Shown here in pieces: positions 18,177-27,779 of a stretch of DNA of 64,000 nt. Where the stretch lies: contig CM043962.1 of NCBI GenBank assembly GCA_014529385.2, forward strand, positions 43,775,598-43,839,597, written 5' to 3'. The DNA comes from Adiantum capillus-veneris. Lineage: Eukaryota; Streptophyta; Polypodiopsida; Polypodiales; Pteridaceae. How positions within the stretch are numbered: position 1 is the stretch's first letter; each line of letters opens with the position of its first letter. Under the pieces are notes generated by a model that was not told the origin of the DNA, ran no database searches, and saw only the letters and a program-made list of their open reading frames with translations. The position numbers were made by a program, and so were the translations under genes.

Positions 18177-18459
18177 ACAGTCACGGCGCTCAAAAACTCA
18201 CTTTGATTAATAATCTGCCTCCTTAGGTTACAAAAACTTTGGCTTATATACCTCAGCCTTGGAGGTGAGAACATCTCTCACTAATTACATCAGCAAGTGA
18301 AATTACTTCGGGATTACAAGCTGGAAACTCAATTGAGTCCCGTTACTTAATGAATGGCTCAAATCAAAATTAATGTTGGAAAGACATTTATTACAATCAA
18401 TGGTTACAAAATGATGAGTGTGAGCAAAAATGTGGGTGTGATCCTCTGCTGGCTCAACA
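17504..18459 (-). repeat. 5' LTR of GyA-1 (956 bp)
   Basis: Begins TGTTAAGGCGG and ends GGCTCAACA on the plus strand, matching 98-1065. It carries the promoter of the element on the minus strand. The internal TC run (18131-18173) is shorter than in the 3' LTR. Few substitutions are seen otherwise, so insertion was fairly recent. Confidence 0.95.
18243..18250 (-). promoter_or_regulatory. TATA-like box in 5' LTR of GyA-1
   Basis: TATATAAG on the minus strand, placed in the LTR so that transcription would run toward gag. The same motif is in the other LTR copies. Function inferred from position. Confidence 0.5.
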
Positions 18460-18464
18460 ACCAC
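18460..18464. repeat. Target-site duplication ACCAC (right) of GyA-1
   Basis: Exact copy of 93-97, directly after the LTR end. Confidence 0.93.
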
Positions 18465-19209
18465 CATGTCGAAAATACACTCCCCTTGCTCGATAATGGA
18501 ACTTCTCCATGCCTTGAGTGCTAAAAATCTCAAGCGAACCATATTTGTGCATTAAAAATGCACCATGTGCAAACAAGATATGTTGTTCACATGAGAAAAC
18601 GATGCACATTATTTAATGAAAACAATCTCTTGTAATAAGTTCAGTATATTACATGGCTTACCATGTAATGCGTGATGTTATTTTCACCCCAAGAAAGGGT
18701 CAAGACCTTGCTGAAATCCACCAAGGCTTCTTGAAATGATTGGCATTGTTCTTCTGTTGTGCTGGTAAGGACCATAAGCTTGACCATTTTATCAAAAGTT
18801 GCCCAAACTTGCTTGCGCTTGTTTGCAAGCTCGCCATTCGAATCATTGTCAATATTAGCTTCGCATAATTCCTTCCAGAGTTCCCAAAGGTTATCTGCCT
18901 TGTGGTTGGAGTTGTTTTGAGCATCATATTGGTCTGGCTTTCCTTGGGTTAATTTCTTCAAAAATTGTCTGGCTTTTTGTCCACTCATTTTTGACACTTT
19001 TTGGGCAATTTCATGGGCCTCCTCTGTGTTCTTTGCGCAACAATTGACACATTTTCACCACAACAGCCAATGGAATTCAAGAGTCTCCACCCTTTGATCG
19101 CTTCTTCCTGGGACTTTTCCAATGGCTTCATTGTGAAAGCATAGTCAATGTGCAACTTCAATAGCCTATTAAAAATGTGCATGAATGTGTGTAATATACA
19201 AAAATACAC
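18465..19209 (-). pseudogene. Transposase-like gene relic interrupted by GyA-1
   Basis: Open pieces at 18985-19209 (EEAIKGWRLLNSIGC) and 18641-18997 (QVWATFDKMVKLM, then SWGENNITHYMVSH), followed in a third phase by GMEKFHYRARGVYFRH up to the GyA-1 junction. A GTAAGC donor-like site follows THYM, so introns may explain some phase changes. The WGE-x-x-ITHYMV segment recurs at 52722-52949 on the plus strand, so this is a multicopy family. The overall look is of a DNA-transposon protein, possibly KDZ-like, but I cannot name it. Confidence 0.55.
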
Positions 19210-19251
19210 ATTCGATAGAGGAAAGGGAAAGATTGGATTCCAAGCCCGGTC

Positions 19252-19259
19252 CTTTTATA
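19252..19259 (-). promoter_or_regulatory. TATA-like box upstream of the transposase-like relic
   Basis: TATAAAAG on the minus strand, about 45 bp before the first in-frame codon of 18985-19209 and on the same strand. It could be the promoter of that gene. Confidence 0.35.
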
Positions 19260-19449
19260 CACGATTTGGGGCATTGAGCATGGGACATCTCAAAATAGAC
19301 GCTTCCCATTCTCTGCCTTCATCTTCGATATCAAGATTGACCAACCCTTCATCTCCATCCCCTTGCCGGGGAAGCATTGAACCGCCCTTTGTAACAGACT
19401 TGGACACTCCAAGTCAAGAATCAATCACGACAGCACCAAATAACCACTT

Positions 19450-20523
19450 CAAACAATTCACAGATCACAATAGATTTGCACTGGCCCGACGGAGTTCCGT
19501 GCCTAGAGATATTGGCCCCAAAGACCGGCACCCCTTTCTGTATTTCTTTTTGTATTAATCAATCATCGAAGTACAAGAGAGCGGTTAGGGTTTCACTCTC
19601 AGAATCTGCGTCCAGATGCTCTGAGAAGAGAAACCCTCTCCACATATTTAAAGGTACAAGGGATGCCCAAAAGCAAAGCCCCAAAAGCTTTTAAAATAAA
19701 AAGCATAAGAGCTCAAAAGCTCTTCTCTCTCAAGTTCTCCTTTTTTTTGTAAAAAAAAAGCATTCTCTTCAAAAGCGAAATTCACGTCGCTCATCATTTT
19801 AAATTTTTCTTTTTCCAGCCTCTGCGATTTTCGAAAATTAGGGTTTTTGGTAGAAATTAGGGTTTGCATGAATTTTAGGGTTTCTGTTGTCCGTGACGTC
19901 ATCACTTTGTGACATACCTCCCTCTTGAAAGCATTGTAATCGACCGCGATTACGCCTGCAAAACCGAAAAAAGCCATAAACCGTCTTAGCAGACACTGAC
20001 TGTTAGTACCTACGTACTAGGAACACACATCTAGCACATGTACAAAATCGACAGTCACATCACACGACATCACAGGACATCACCAGACATCACAGGACAT
20101 CACATGACATTCAACATTCATTCGGATCTTAGACCATGATTTATCGGCAATGTAGCTAGCAATCACATCTAGGTCCAATCGGGACCTCAATGATGTCCGA
20201 TTGACTAACCCCTATTGCAACCATGTCTATTCGAGATCAATCAGACCAAAATGCTGCATTCATTTCGGCTATCAGTACTGTCCTGCACTCACAAGAAGTC
20301 AAGAACAAATCAGTATCATTATCAGGAATTCCATTTCATAAAGTCATCCAGCAGAATACTATCAGCTCTCAGTATCCCTGAAGCTCAAAGAGACATCAGT
20401 GACTTTAGTATCAAAATCAAGGCATATGTCGACAAAGGAGCGGAGTAACTCCCCTCTTGTGCATCCCATTGCACCAGATCTTCGGACAAGTTGAATTCTG
20501 GGTTTCGTTTGGAGTAGACTATG
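19450..20523 (-). repeat. Chromovirus 3' non-coding region and probable 3' LTR (limits not resolved)
   Basis: It lies directly after the chromodomain stop (20524-20526) on the minus strand. A TATA-like TTTAAATATG (about 19648-19657) and several TTAGGGTTT boxes (19838-19890) fit an LTR promoter region. Short repeats of GACATCAC lie at about 20056-20108. I could not find a paired LTR because the 5' part of the element is missing, so the TG and CA ends are not fixed. Confidence 0.45.
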
Positions 20524-20650
20524 CTAAACCAAAACATCGAGGTAAAGTTTCACAATCTGAGGAGTATCTGCTAGGTCCTCCTCCTCCATCCACTTCGCAT
20601 CAAATGCAGGAAAGTTCTTGAACTTAACCAAGAACTGCCTTCGGACTTTA
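20524..20650 (-). pseudogene. Second half of chromovirus chromodomain
   Basis: Removing GyB-1 and one TSD copy lets the reading frame of 34262-34558 continue straight into this segment and end at a stop at 20524-20526. It includes FLVKFKNFPAFDAKWMEEED, the second half of a chromodomain with its conserved aromatic and acidic residues. In chromoviruses this domain is fused to integrase and directs integration to marked chromatin. Confidence 0.85.
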
Positions 20651-20655
20651 CCTTT
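20651..20655. repeat. Target-site duplication CCTTT (left) of GyB-1
   Basis: CCTTT precedes the LTR start and is repeated at 34257-34261. Confidence 0.93.
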
Positions 20656-21230
20656 TGTTAACCCTCACGGCTCACGGACACCCCATCACCTACGACGGAC
20701 GTGTATTATGTATTTGGTAGAGTCAGGTACCGGGCTTGTCGGACCAATAGGAAAAGGGTAAGAGTGATCGCCGATGAGAGGCGCACTCTAACTGGGACAT
20801 TCAAGGGATTAGTTGGCTAAGCATGGGCGCCCAAGTGTGAATGGGGTGAGCTCATATAAAAGCCAACTAAACCTAAAATTCACTTATTCTCTCATTTGTG
20901 CAATAGAAGAGTGCTCTTGCTCCATCTCCATCTCCATCTCCATCTTCTTCTTCTTCACCTCCTTGTGTGTGTGTGTATGTGTGTGTGTGTGTGAGAGAGA
21001 GAGAGTGTGTGCGATCGAGCATTGCGACGACGGCACGGCGGCGGCGAAGCGGCGGCTCCTTCTTCTTCGCGGCGAGGAATCCTCCATGAAGCAAGCGTAG
21101 AGCGGTGAGTGACACACCATCGCTTTCTTTGAGCTTACTAGTTAATCTAGTTGTGTGCTTGGAGACGTCTCTGGCTCGCACACAGTGTTAGGCAAGTCCC
21201 TTGCTTCGACAGTGCGGCAAGGAGCGCACA
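20656..21230 (+). repeat. 5' LTR of GyB-1 (575 bp)
   Basis: Begins TGTTAACCCTCACGG and ends AAGGAGCGCACA. It matches 33642-34256, with most length differences in GT/GA microsatellites (about 20965-21009 here, 33951-34019 there) and in a GGC/GAA-rich stretch. The GyB-2 LTRs are related but more distant. Confidence 0.95.
20854..20862 (+). promoter_or_regulatory. TATA box in GyB-1 5' LTR
   Basis: ATATAAAAG in the plus orientation. It is conserved at the same place in all four GyB-type LTRs of the window. Confidence 0.6.
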
Positions 21231-21234
21231 TTTT

Positions 21235-21252
21235 TGGCGCCGCTGCCTGGGA
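21235..21252 (+). other. Primer-binding site of GyB-1
   Basis: TGGCGCCGCTGCCTGGGA, four bases after the LTR. It resembles the GyA-1 PBS (tRNA-Asp type) with two differences within the first 16 bases. GyB-2 has another variant, TGGCGCCGTTTCGGGGGA. Confidence 0.85.
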
Positions 21253-22023
21253 AATGCCCAACACTAAGCTCGGTTAAGCACCTTACGCTTTCTTGTGATG
21301 CAATTTCAATTGAAGGATTTGTGAAGAAGGAAGGTGTGTGGTTGTGTGGAGAAGATTTTTGCTACAATGTTCTGTCTTTTTTGTTTTCTGTAAAGAAGGA
21401 GTTACAATTTTTTTGCAATGCACTGTTAGAATTAAGGTATTAGCTATGGAATGTAAGTTCTGTAAGGTTAGTTTTGTAGATCTGTTAGCTACTGTAGTAC
21501 TGTGTAAACAGTGTTAGAGTGTGTGTGGCAGTATCTCTATTAGCAGTAAGTAGATAAGTTAGGTGTAGGTTAAGTGTGTGTGTGCGCGCGTGCGCGGCGC
21601 GGCCGCGGCGACTTTTTCAGGAAAAAAAAACTTTAAAAAAAGAAAAAAAAAAAAGAAGGATCGGGCTGGGGATCATTCCCCAAGCCCAAGCTCAAACCCA
21701 GACCTCAGTCCTCAGTTTTAAAATATAGTTTATACACCTTTTTATATTTAAAAACTATTTTTAGGATTTCGAGGACTATAAAGACTATTTTTAGGATTTC
21801 GAGGGCTTCACGTAGCCGAATAGGGATCTGTAAAGCACGACACGTTCCTTTAGCCAAAACGCTCGTCTTGAGCTATTACACGCCATATTTTGTGGCTTGG
21901 TTACAAAAAATAACCAAGAATAACGAAAAACTTGGGTTATAAACACCTTTAAAAAAAAAAAAAAAAAACTAAGTGAGCGGCCTTCATGGGCACTCACCAA
22001 CGTGTTTAGAGTGTGGAGGTCAC
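21253..22023 (+). other. 5' leader of GyB-1
   Basis: No gene. It includes a GC-rich patch near 21590-21613 and an A-rich tract (about 21620-21658). The related leader of GyB-2 (38569 onward) keeps the GTGTGTG then GCCGCGGCGAC order. Confidence 0.7.
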
Positions 22024-24396
22024 ATGTACCTACGCTCTGGACGAGTGTTAGAGCACGAGCATATTGGTAGTGCCTTCATTTACGCGGGCACCCATTATTC
22101 CTCTACCCTAGGTTCTGGACCTTCGGCCGGGACTCAAGGTAGCACGAACCAAGATCCTCATATCATGTCTAGTGATTCTTCCTCTGACTACGAAGTCATG
22201 GAGGGGTATCCTACACCAAACCCTGATAGTTCAAGTCAAGACATGCATGCCATGGGCCCACGGCCCGGGTCCAGCATGTTTAGCTGCTTAAATGAGACCC
22301 TTAGTAGAGCTACTCGCTCCGAACATGCGGTTAATGAAATAAATGAAGGGAGTGGGGAAGTAAATTTGTCATTCATGCCTAAAATAGACCCTATGCTTCT
22401 TGAGAGTGTGCATGTCAATGTTCCATCCACTGCACCTCCTGATCCTTTAGGACTATCTCCCTCTGAGGTTCTACTACCCGATGGTAGGATTCTTGCCGAA
22501 GTGCAAGAGATCGAACGCTATATGCAAGCAACAAGGGAGAGGGAAATTGAGAACCTACGAAGGCTAGAACAAAGTCGAGCCCTGAAAGCAAAGGCTCCTA
22601 TGACAACAATCATGCCAGCCGAGAAACCGAGTGCTCCCAATGTAGCAGTCACGGAGGGGCAAGCGATGGGGAGCAATAATGCTTCCACCTTGAGGGAAAC
22701 CTCCAGCACACCAGGCCTAGATGGGATATTCCTAAACAAAAATTGGGAGTATGACCTACAAGCAGAAGCTTTAATTGATCGGTACACAGGAAACACCTAT
22801 CATGTGGGTTGGTTAGATGTTCTACAATCCACATCGGGTCCTACTAGCATAGATGAGCAACAACAGAAAGTCTGTGATGTGCTCCATAGGATTGTCGAGT
22901 TAGAAAGACAGAACACAGGGATCAACATGCCTTCAACAGGCCTAATGAGATTCTTGGATACGGAAAAGGCCAACCAACCAACCCTATCACAAATGGAGAC
23001 TCCCTCAGTGAGCCCCATTGATCCTCCATATGTTGTTTCGCCAGGAGCCTCAATACAATCTGAGCCCACAAGTGGCAGCTTTACCTTCCCAGATCTAGCT
23101 CATCTTTCTCTTAATGACACTACGGCTACCATGCATATCCCAGTGGTGAGCATGACAAGAAGTACACCATGGAGTTCATTTGTTAATACTGCGCCGATGC
23201 CTAGTAGCACAGTGTCCCCAACTATACCTACATGTATGTATCAATCATGTGCACCTGTCAGACCTCAGCCTCATGTAGCTCCTACACCTCCGATTATTCC
23301 AAGAGCTTACAATCCACAATGGCATTATCCAAGCTCTTATACAAGTGGAACCATGCCATTTAATAATAACATGCCATATCAGGCACCCCCTATGCCTAGG
23401 GCCACGCCTGTAAACTTTGGACCACCGTCTAGTACACCACCATACGAAATATGGGACCCAAGAGCCGCGCGTATGCCAAGGCCAAGGCCAACTCCCATCT
23501 CACATGTGGTTCCAGGAGCACATACACCCATTATACCTGCTCAAATAGGAGATTTGGCAGCATTTGCTCAAACTATCGGTCGCTCTATTGCGGAAAACAT
23601 GCGTAGTGCGCCTGATAGAGAGCCTAGGAGCAAGGCAGTTCAAGTAGCTAAGCTCACACAGAAATTCAGTGGAGACGGAGATGCTAGAAATCATATGGAA
23701 GTCTTTGAACATGTGTGCGATTCCTTGGAAGAACACAATGAGCTACATAAGTGTAAGGCTTTGAGTTTGACCCTAAGCGGAAAGGTTGGAGATTGGTATA
23801 GAACCTTAAGAGTAGAAGAGAAAACGATCTACCCTACTCTTAGGAGATTGTTCTTGAAAGAGCACATACGAGAGGGAGTACTTTGGGGTGTAGCCTCTCA
23901 GCTCCAGAAAGCCCAACGAGAAGAAGGTGAATCCATGAGAGACTTCATTAGTCGCCTAAAGAATTTGAATTCTCAATGCAATCCAAATGAGCGATTCAAC
24001 AACAACCAATTGCTCGATAGATTCATTAGGGGACTACCACATGAAAGTATCTATAATGGCCTAGTCATTAGAGGTATCACTACTTGGGAAGCAGTCACCA
24101 TGAATGCAATCCAATTGGAGGATAATTTAATGATTGCAGGAGAAAGAGTGTCTGTCGAGCCGAAGTCTAGTAGCTCGCAAGCATCAGGGCATGAGCCAAT
24201 GAAGATAAAGCCAATCGTGAAAGAGCAAACGATATCTGAGATGACTTTGGCAGATCTCACCAAGGCCGTCCAAGAAAGCCTTAGGGGTAATCGTGCTCCA
24301 CAAAACACTCATATGTATCCAAGAAGGGAGCGCAACAATGGTGCTCAATTTGCTTGGGCCCACATACTACGAGTGAATGCCCTTCTTTCAGAGTAA
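22024..24396 (+). CDS. Gag of GyB-1 (N-terminal and capsid)
   Basis: The start chosen is ATG 22024 (MYLRSGR), which matches the gag start of GyA-1; an upstream GTG-initiated extension has no support. About residues 1-530 are low-complexity, S/P/T-rich. The retrotrans_gag domain follows: KLTQKFSGDGDARNHMEVFE, LSLTLSGKVGDWYRTL, MRDFISRLKNLNSQCNP and DRFIRGLPHESIYNGL. The frame ends at 24396; the reading continues in the +2 phase (24354-25562), so an indel near 24370 breaks gag. Confidence 0.88.
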   Translation: MYLRSGRVLEHEHIGSAFIYAGTHYSSTLGSGPSAGTQGSTNQDPHIMSSDSSSDYEVMEGYPTPNPDSSSQDMHAMGPRPGSSMFSCLNETLSRATRSEHAVNEINEGSGEVNLSFMPKIDPMLLESVHVNVPSTAPPDPLGLSPSEVLLPDGRILAEVQEIERYMQATREREIENLRRLEQSRALKAKAPMTTIMPAEKPSAPNVAVTEGQAMGSNNASTLRETSSTPGLDGIFLNKNWEYDLQAEALIDRYTGNTYHVGWLDVLQSTSGPTSIDEQQQKVCDVLHRIVELERQNTGINMPSTGLMRFLDTEKANQPTLSQMETPSVSPIDPPYVVSPGASIQSEPTSGSFTFPDLAHLSLNDTTATMHIPVVSMTRSTPWSSFVNTAPMPSSTVSPTIPTCMYQSCAPVRPQPHVAPTPPIIPRAYNPQWHYPSSYTSGTMPFNNNMPYQAPPMPRATPVNFGPPSSTPPYEIWDPRAARMPRPRPTPISHVVPGAHTPIIPAQIGDLAAFAQTIGRSIAENMRSAPDREPRSKAVQVAKLTQKFSGDGDARNHMEVFEHVCDSLEEHNELHKCKALSLTLSGKVGDWYRTLRVEEKTIYPTLRRLFLKEHIREGVLWGVASQLQKAQREEGESMRDFISRLKNLNSQCNPNERFNNNQLLDRFIRGLPHESIYNGLVIRGITTWEAVTMNAIQLEDNLMIAGERVSVEPKSSSSQASGHEPMKIKPIVKEQTISEMTLADLTKAVQESLRGNRAPQNTHMYPRRERNNGAQFAWAHILRVNALLSE

Positions 24397-25562
24397 ATTT
24401 TAACGGGACTTGTAATGTGTGTGGTAGGTATGACCATCAAACGAACGATTGCCTAATGCTTAAACGCATCATGGAAAATAGACCGCCTATAGCTTGGGCA
24501 GACTCACCTCGAGTTCCTGCATTGATGCCTACCCCACCCATGGAGCAACAGTTGCCATTACAGCACATGGTCCCTAGAACCCAAAATGTGGTCCAAACCA
24601 CACCGTTGCCACCCCCAGTGCTAGGACCGCAACCCCCTCATCCAAGAGTTACACCTATGAACCAAATAGGTTGCAAGTCATCTAGTAGTTATGTAAATTG
24701 CAAAGAGGACATAGACTCTAGTATCACCTATGGAGTCGACATGCTTGAGGAGTGTCCCCTGTACTATATGGAAGACCATTGGGTACAAATCAAACTGGTA
24801 TATCAAGCTACTGCGCTAGCAGCAAGAGGCCAAAACATTAATAGTTTTGCCCGGAGACCACCTCTTCAGTGCTACGAATGTGGTGGACCACATCGAGTAG
24901 CTGAGCGCCCCATTAGAATGCAAAAGACTGCCGCACTAATGCAAACAAGTCAAGGGAGTGCATTGGCAATGCCAATACTCACTTGTAATCGTTGTGGCAT
25001 AGATCATTTGATCGCACAGTGTCCTAACAATCCAAACGCACCAAAAATCACACCATTGAACATAATAGAGATTGTTGATGGGACACCACCAACTATAAAC
25101 ATAGCACCAGTGAATGCACTCACACGGTCGATGCTCCAAAAGCAAAATTACATCCTCGAAGAGAGAGATGCTGCATCCATTGGCCGAGCGAGAAAGAAAA
25201 AAACACGAAGAAAGAAATCCCTTAATTCTTCTAGCTCAAAACCTAGTTCAAAGACTAACATAGGGACAGGAGAGGATCCCGTGTATATGAATGACCCTGA
25301 GGATGACTCAGATTCGATAGAGACCACGGGGACCAAAATTGTTACTACAAAGGAAAAAGCCAGTGAGGAGGATCACGAGAGGGAATTACGACGAACACCA
25401 AAAGAGTATTCAAAGTTAAACCACCCTGTTGCGAACCCCCAAGATAAGCCACGAGAGACAAAAAATGAGGATTGCAAGAGAAAGATTGAAACCTATCCAA
25501 ACCCAACAGTGGAAATTGAACGAGTCCAACAACTGAGGAGTTTGGTGGAAGAAACTCAATGA
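24354..25562 (+). CDS. Gag C-terminal part with zinc knuckles, GyB-1
   Basis: 402 codons. Knuckle-like clusters are CNVCGRYDHQTNDC, CYECGGPHRVAERP (last Cys lost) and CNRCGIDHLIAQC, in the same order and spacing style as in GyA-1. A basic K/R tract follows (about residues 275-305), then an acidic region. The frame ends at 25562, about 30 nt before the in-phase PR1 frame. Confidence 0.85.
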   Translation: MGPHTTSECPSFRVNFNGTCNVCGRYDHQTNDCLMLKRIMENRPPIAWADSPRVPALMPTPPMEQQLPLQHMVPRTQNVVQTTPLPPPVLGPQPPHPRVTPMNQIGCKSSSSYVNCKEDIDSSITYGVDMLEECPLYYMEDHWVQIKLVYQATALAARGQNINSFARRPPLQCYECGGPHRVAERPIRMQKTAALMQTSQGSALAMPILTCNRCGIDHLIAQCPNNPNAPKITPLNIIEIVDGTPPTINIAPVNALTRSMLQKQNYILEERDAASIGRARKKKTRRKKSLNSSSSKPSSKTNIGTGEDPVYMNDPEDDSDSIETTGTKIVTTKEKASEEDHERELRRTPKEYSKLNHPVANPQDKPRETKNEDCKRKIETYPNPTVEIERVQQLRSLVEETQ

Positions 25563-25592
25563 AAATTAGAACCTGAACCCAAACATATCCAG

Positions 25593-26156
25593 ATGTCGGA
25601 CACAGTGTTTCCCACACAAGTTCAACCTCACAAGAACTACAGGCCGTTAGCTATACCCAGTATCATTCGGGAAGAGAGTGAGGGTAGGACATCTGAAAGT
25701 GGACACACACCTTTCCTACTAGAGAGAATGTTCAATGAGGGAATGCTTGACCCCCTTGAGGAAGTGGAGATTCCATCTTCACCATTCTCTTGTCAGGGTC
25801 CTACGTCCCACAAGCCGATGGATTTCATGTCCTCAGAAACATGTACGACTATCATATCTAAGTTATACGGAGATCCAGAATTATTCCTAGCACTGCGAGC
25901 GCTTCTCAATGGAGAATTACAAGCCGGATTACCACAGTTTGCACATATGAACAAACTTGACTCGGTGATGAATGATGAGGAACATTTAGCACCACCATCT
26001 GACCTAGCGGGACATGAATCTTTAATTGAAATACCCGTTAACAACTTGGGTCAATACTTTGAAGGTGATGAATCTAATGCTATTCTACCAATCACTACTA
26101 AAGGGTTAATTGTAAAGGGGGTCCTTGACGGTGGTGCGGGAGTCACAGCATGGTGA
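25593..26156 (+). CDS. Linker and start of first protease, GyB-1
   Basis: In phase with the gag C-terminal frame. It ends in the protease active-site region GVLDGGAGVT, where the usual D-S/T-G is D-G-G, followed by a frameshift at about 26148-26156. PR1 is therefore doubly damaged, while the second protease-like domain of the same element keeps DTGA. Confidence 0.8.
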   Translation: MSDTVFPTQVQPHKNYRPLAIPSIIREESEGRTSESGHTPFLLERMFNEGMLDPLEEVEIPSSPFSCQGPTSHKPMDFMSSETCTTIISKLYGDPELFLALRALLNGELQAGLPQFAHMNKLDSVMNDEEHLAPPSDLAGHESLIEIPVNNLGQYFEGDESNAILPITTKGLIVKGVLDGGAGVTAW

Positions 26157-26866
26157 CAAAGAGTTTTTGGGAGTCTATGGGGCGACCTCACCTTGAAGCC
26201 ACAAGTGTAGTGGTAAAAATGGCTAATGGCTCTATTGTTACGCCTATTGGAATGCTAAAGGATCTCAGGATCAAGGTCTTGGGACACAAGGTAAGACAGA
26301 CTTTCATTGTTATGGATTTTTCCAAGCATCCTATGTCATTTGAGATGATCTTAGGGCGTCCATTCATGAGGGAAGCAAAAATGGTGCATGACTGGTCCAA
26401 AAACCACGTCTACTTACAGTTCCAAGACTCTGTCATTCGAGTTGATCTTTTAAGTGGTCGAACGCATCCTCTAGGAAATAAATTCATCATTGATAATCGA
26501 TCAGACACAACAATTCACTCAGCTCCATTACAGTATTGTTACACATGTAACGAAGACACGGATATTGGGGAGAACTCTCCTTATATGGATATCCTACCCG
26601 GAATGGCTGAGTCAGACAATGTCGATTGGGTGCACGTAGCGGCAACTATAGATACATGGGGAGCTAGAGGAACAACTTGGGTAACACCAGATGGGGGAGA
26701 GATACCACACATTGCACCAGTAAACATGTTAGGTGTAGCGCATGTAACATCCGATGATAAGAAAGAGGCACACCTACCTGAGAGTGAAATTGATGATTCC
26801 TCAAAGGCTTCAGGCCAATACACATCGGAAATGAAATCTCAGGAAGAAATGGATTCAGAACCTTAG
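26150..26866 (+). CDS. Rest of first protease and acidic linker, GyB-1
   Basis: Continues PR1 after the frameshift (VVVKMANGSIVTPIGML, MILGRPFMREAKMVHDW). The IxLGRPF motif is the second conserved part of the retropepsin fold. Residues after about 110 form an acidic linker. The listed methionine is internal. Confidence 0.8.
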   Translation: MVTKSFWESMGRPHLEATSVVVKMANGSIVTPIGMLKDLRIKVLGHKVRQTFIVMDFSKHPMSFEMILGRPFMREAKMVHDWSKNHVYLQFQDSVIRVDLLSGRTHPLGNKFIIDNRSDTTIHSAPLQYCYTCNEDTDIGENSPYMDILPGMAESDNVDWVHVAATIDTWGARGTTWVTPDGGEIPHIAPVNMLGVAHVTSDDKKEAHLPESEIDDSSKASGQYTSEMKSQEEMDSEP

Positions 26867-27055
26867 GAAACATCGAGTGAACCAAGTATAGAAACTGAAC
26901 ACTCAAGGCCTAGTACGACCGTCTATGGTAATTTATATGAGAGTGAAGAAGATACAAGCGAAGACCTATCAAGCGAGTCGAGTTCAAACATTTACCAAAA
27001 TCAAAACCTAAACAAGAAACAAAGGTCATATAAGAGACGACGATATCGAGCAAAT

Positions 27056-27289
27056 GTGAGAGCTAGGATAAACAAGGAAAGATCTACTACAGAATGGCTT
27101 AGCTATCTAGGGGCATGTGATGCTCATCGAAAGCTAGTAGACAATTGGGGTGAACATCTCCAGAGTGTCATGTGGTGCAGCCCGCGACCCATTGACCTCG
27201 CTCAATTGGAGGTTACAGAGCCGAAATTGAGTCGAACTATAAGAAGACATCAAAACCGAGAGTTAGCTCAACAACAAAAGGAGGCATAA
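27056..27289 (+). CDS. Protease-RT linker, basic part, GyB-1
   Basis: 77 codons in phase with 26150-26866 after a few stops. It includes TTEWLSYLGACDAHRKL and a basic C-terminus. No domain is recognised; it occupies the same position as 11097-11951 of GyA-1. Confidence 0.5.
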   Translation: MRARINKERSTTEWLSYLGACDAHRKLVDNWGEHLQSVMWCSPRPIDLAQLEVTEPKLSRTIRRHQNRELAQQQKEA

Positions 27290-27380
27290 CTAAAAGAAAG
27301 GTCTCTGTCAGGACAAGAGCCTGCTGACTTACATACAACTCCTGAACATTTTAAATCTTATACCACGGGGGAGCAAACGG

Positions 27381-27761
27381 TTGTGTATGCCAAAGCCACG
27401 AATACCTACCAATGGAAGTAGTGGAGTCTATGATGGTCCAGCGATAGTTAAAGAGATAGAATTAGCAGAACCAGGTGAGGAGTCTAAACCAGTCTTTATT
27501 GCTCAAGACCTTACCGAAACTGAAGAGGCTGTACTTAAGGAGCTCCTAAAGGAATACAAGGATATCTTTGCTTGGACATATCATGACATGAAGGGCGTTC
27601 CACCTTCTGTGGTGCAACATACAATTCCCATGATCAACACTGCTAAACCCGTCCAGCAACGACCCTATCCAATGAATCCTAAGTACGCCAAAATTGTACA
27701 AGAGGAGATTGAAAAACTTATCCAATGTGGATTCATATACCCAATTGAGCACTCAGAATAG
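27381..27761 (+). CDS. N-terminal start of RT, GyB-1
   Basis: 126 codons, including KDIFAWTYHDMKGVPPSVVQ and IEKLIQCGFIYPIEHSE, the entry into RT. It ends with a TAG at 27759-27761 in the D/E-W/x-V-S-P-I region; the RT frame continues in the same phase at 27762 (VSPIVIVPKK). Confidence 0.88.
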   Translation: MCMPKPRIPTNGSSGVYDGPAIVKEIELAEPGEESKPVFIAQDLTETEEAVLKELLKEYKDIFAWTYHDMKGVPPSVVQHTIPMINTAKPVQQRPYPMNPKYAKIVQEEIEKLIQCGFIYPIEHSE

Positions 27762-27779
27762 GTTTCTCCAATAGTCATT

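Larger units (their letters stand above)
98..18459 (-). mobile_element. GyA-1: complete 18.4-kb Ty3/gypsy (Athila/Tat-like) retrotransposon
   Basis: The element reads on the minus strand: 5' LTR 18459-17504, PBS 17501-17485, leader to about 16083, gag, protease (PR1), RT, RNase H, integrase, second protease-like domain (PR2), palindrome-rich spacer, ORF3, PPT 1078-1066, 3' LTR 1065-98. A 5-bp TSD flanks it. The open frames from 16079 to 10455 all lie in one phase, and those from 10360 to 6506 in another, so gag-pol was probably one frame of about 3,190 codons that later gained stops and a frameshift near 10490. The tRNA-Asp-like PBS and an extra post-pol gene fit the Athila/Tat group; the lineage is inferred, not computed. 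The element is not autonomous now because RT is broken. Confidence 0.95.

Noticed and set aside
19838-19890. Interstitial telomere repeat (TTAGGGTTT boxes)
   Set aside because: Three dispersed boxes with unrelated sequence between, not a tandem array; better seen as LTR promoter elements.
19648-19977. 109-codon minus-strand frame as a gene
   Set aside because: Lies in the probable chromovirus LTR, contains long homopolymer-derived stretches and has no family signal.
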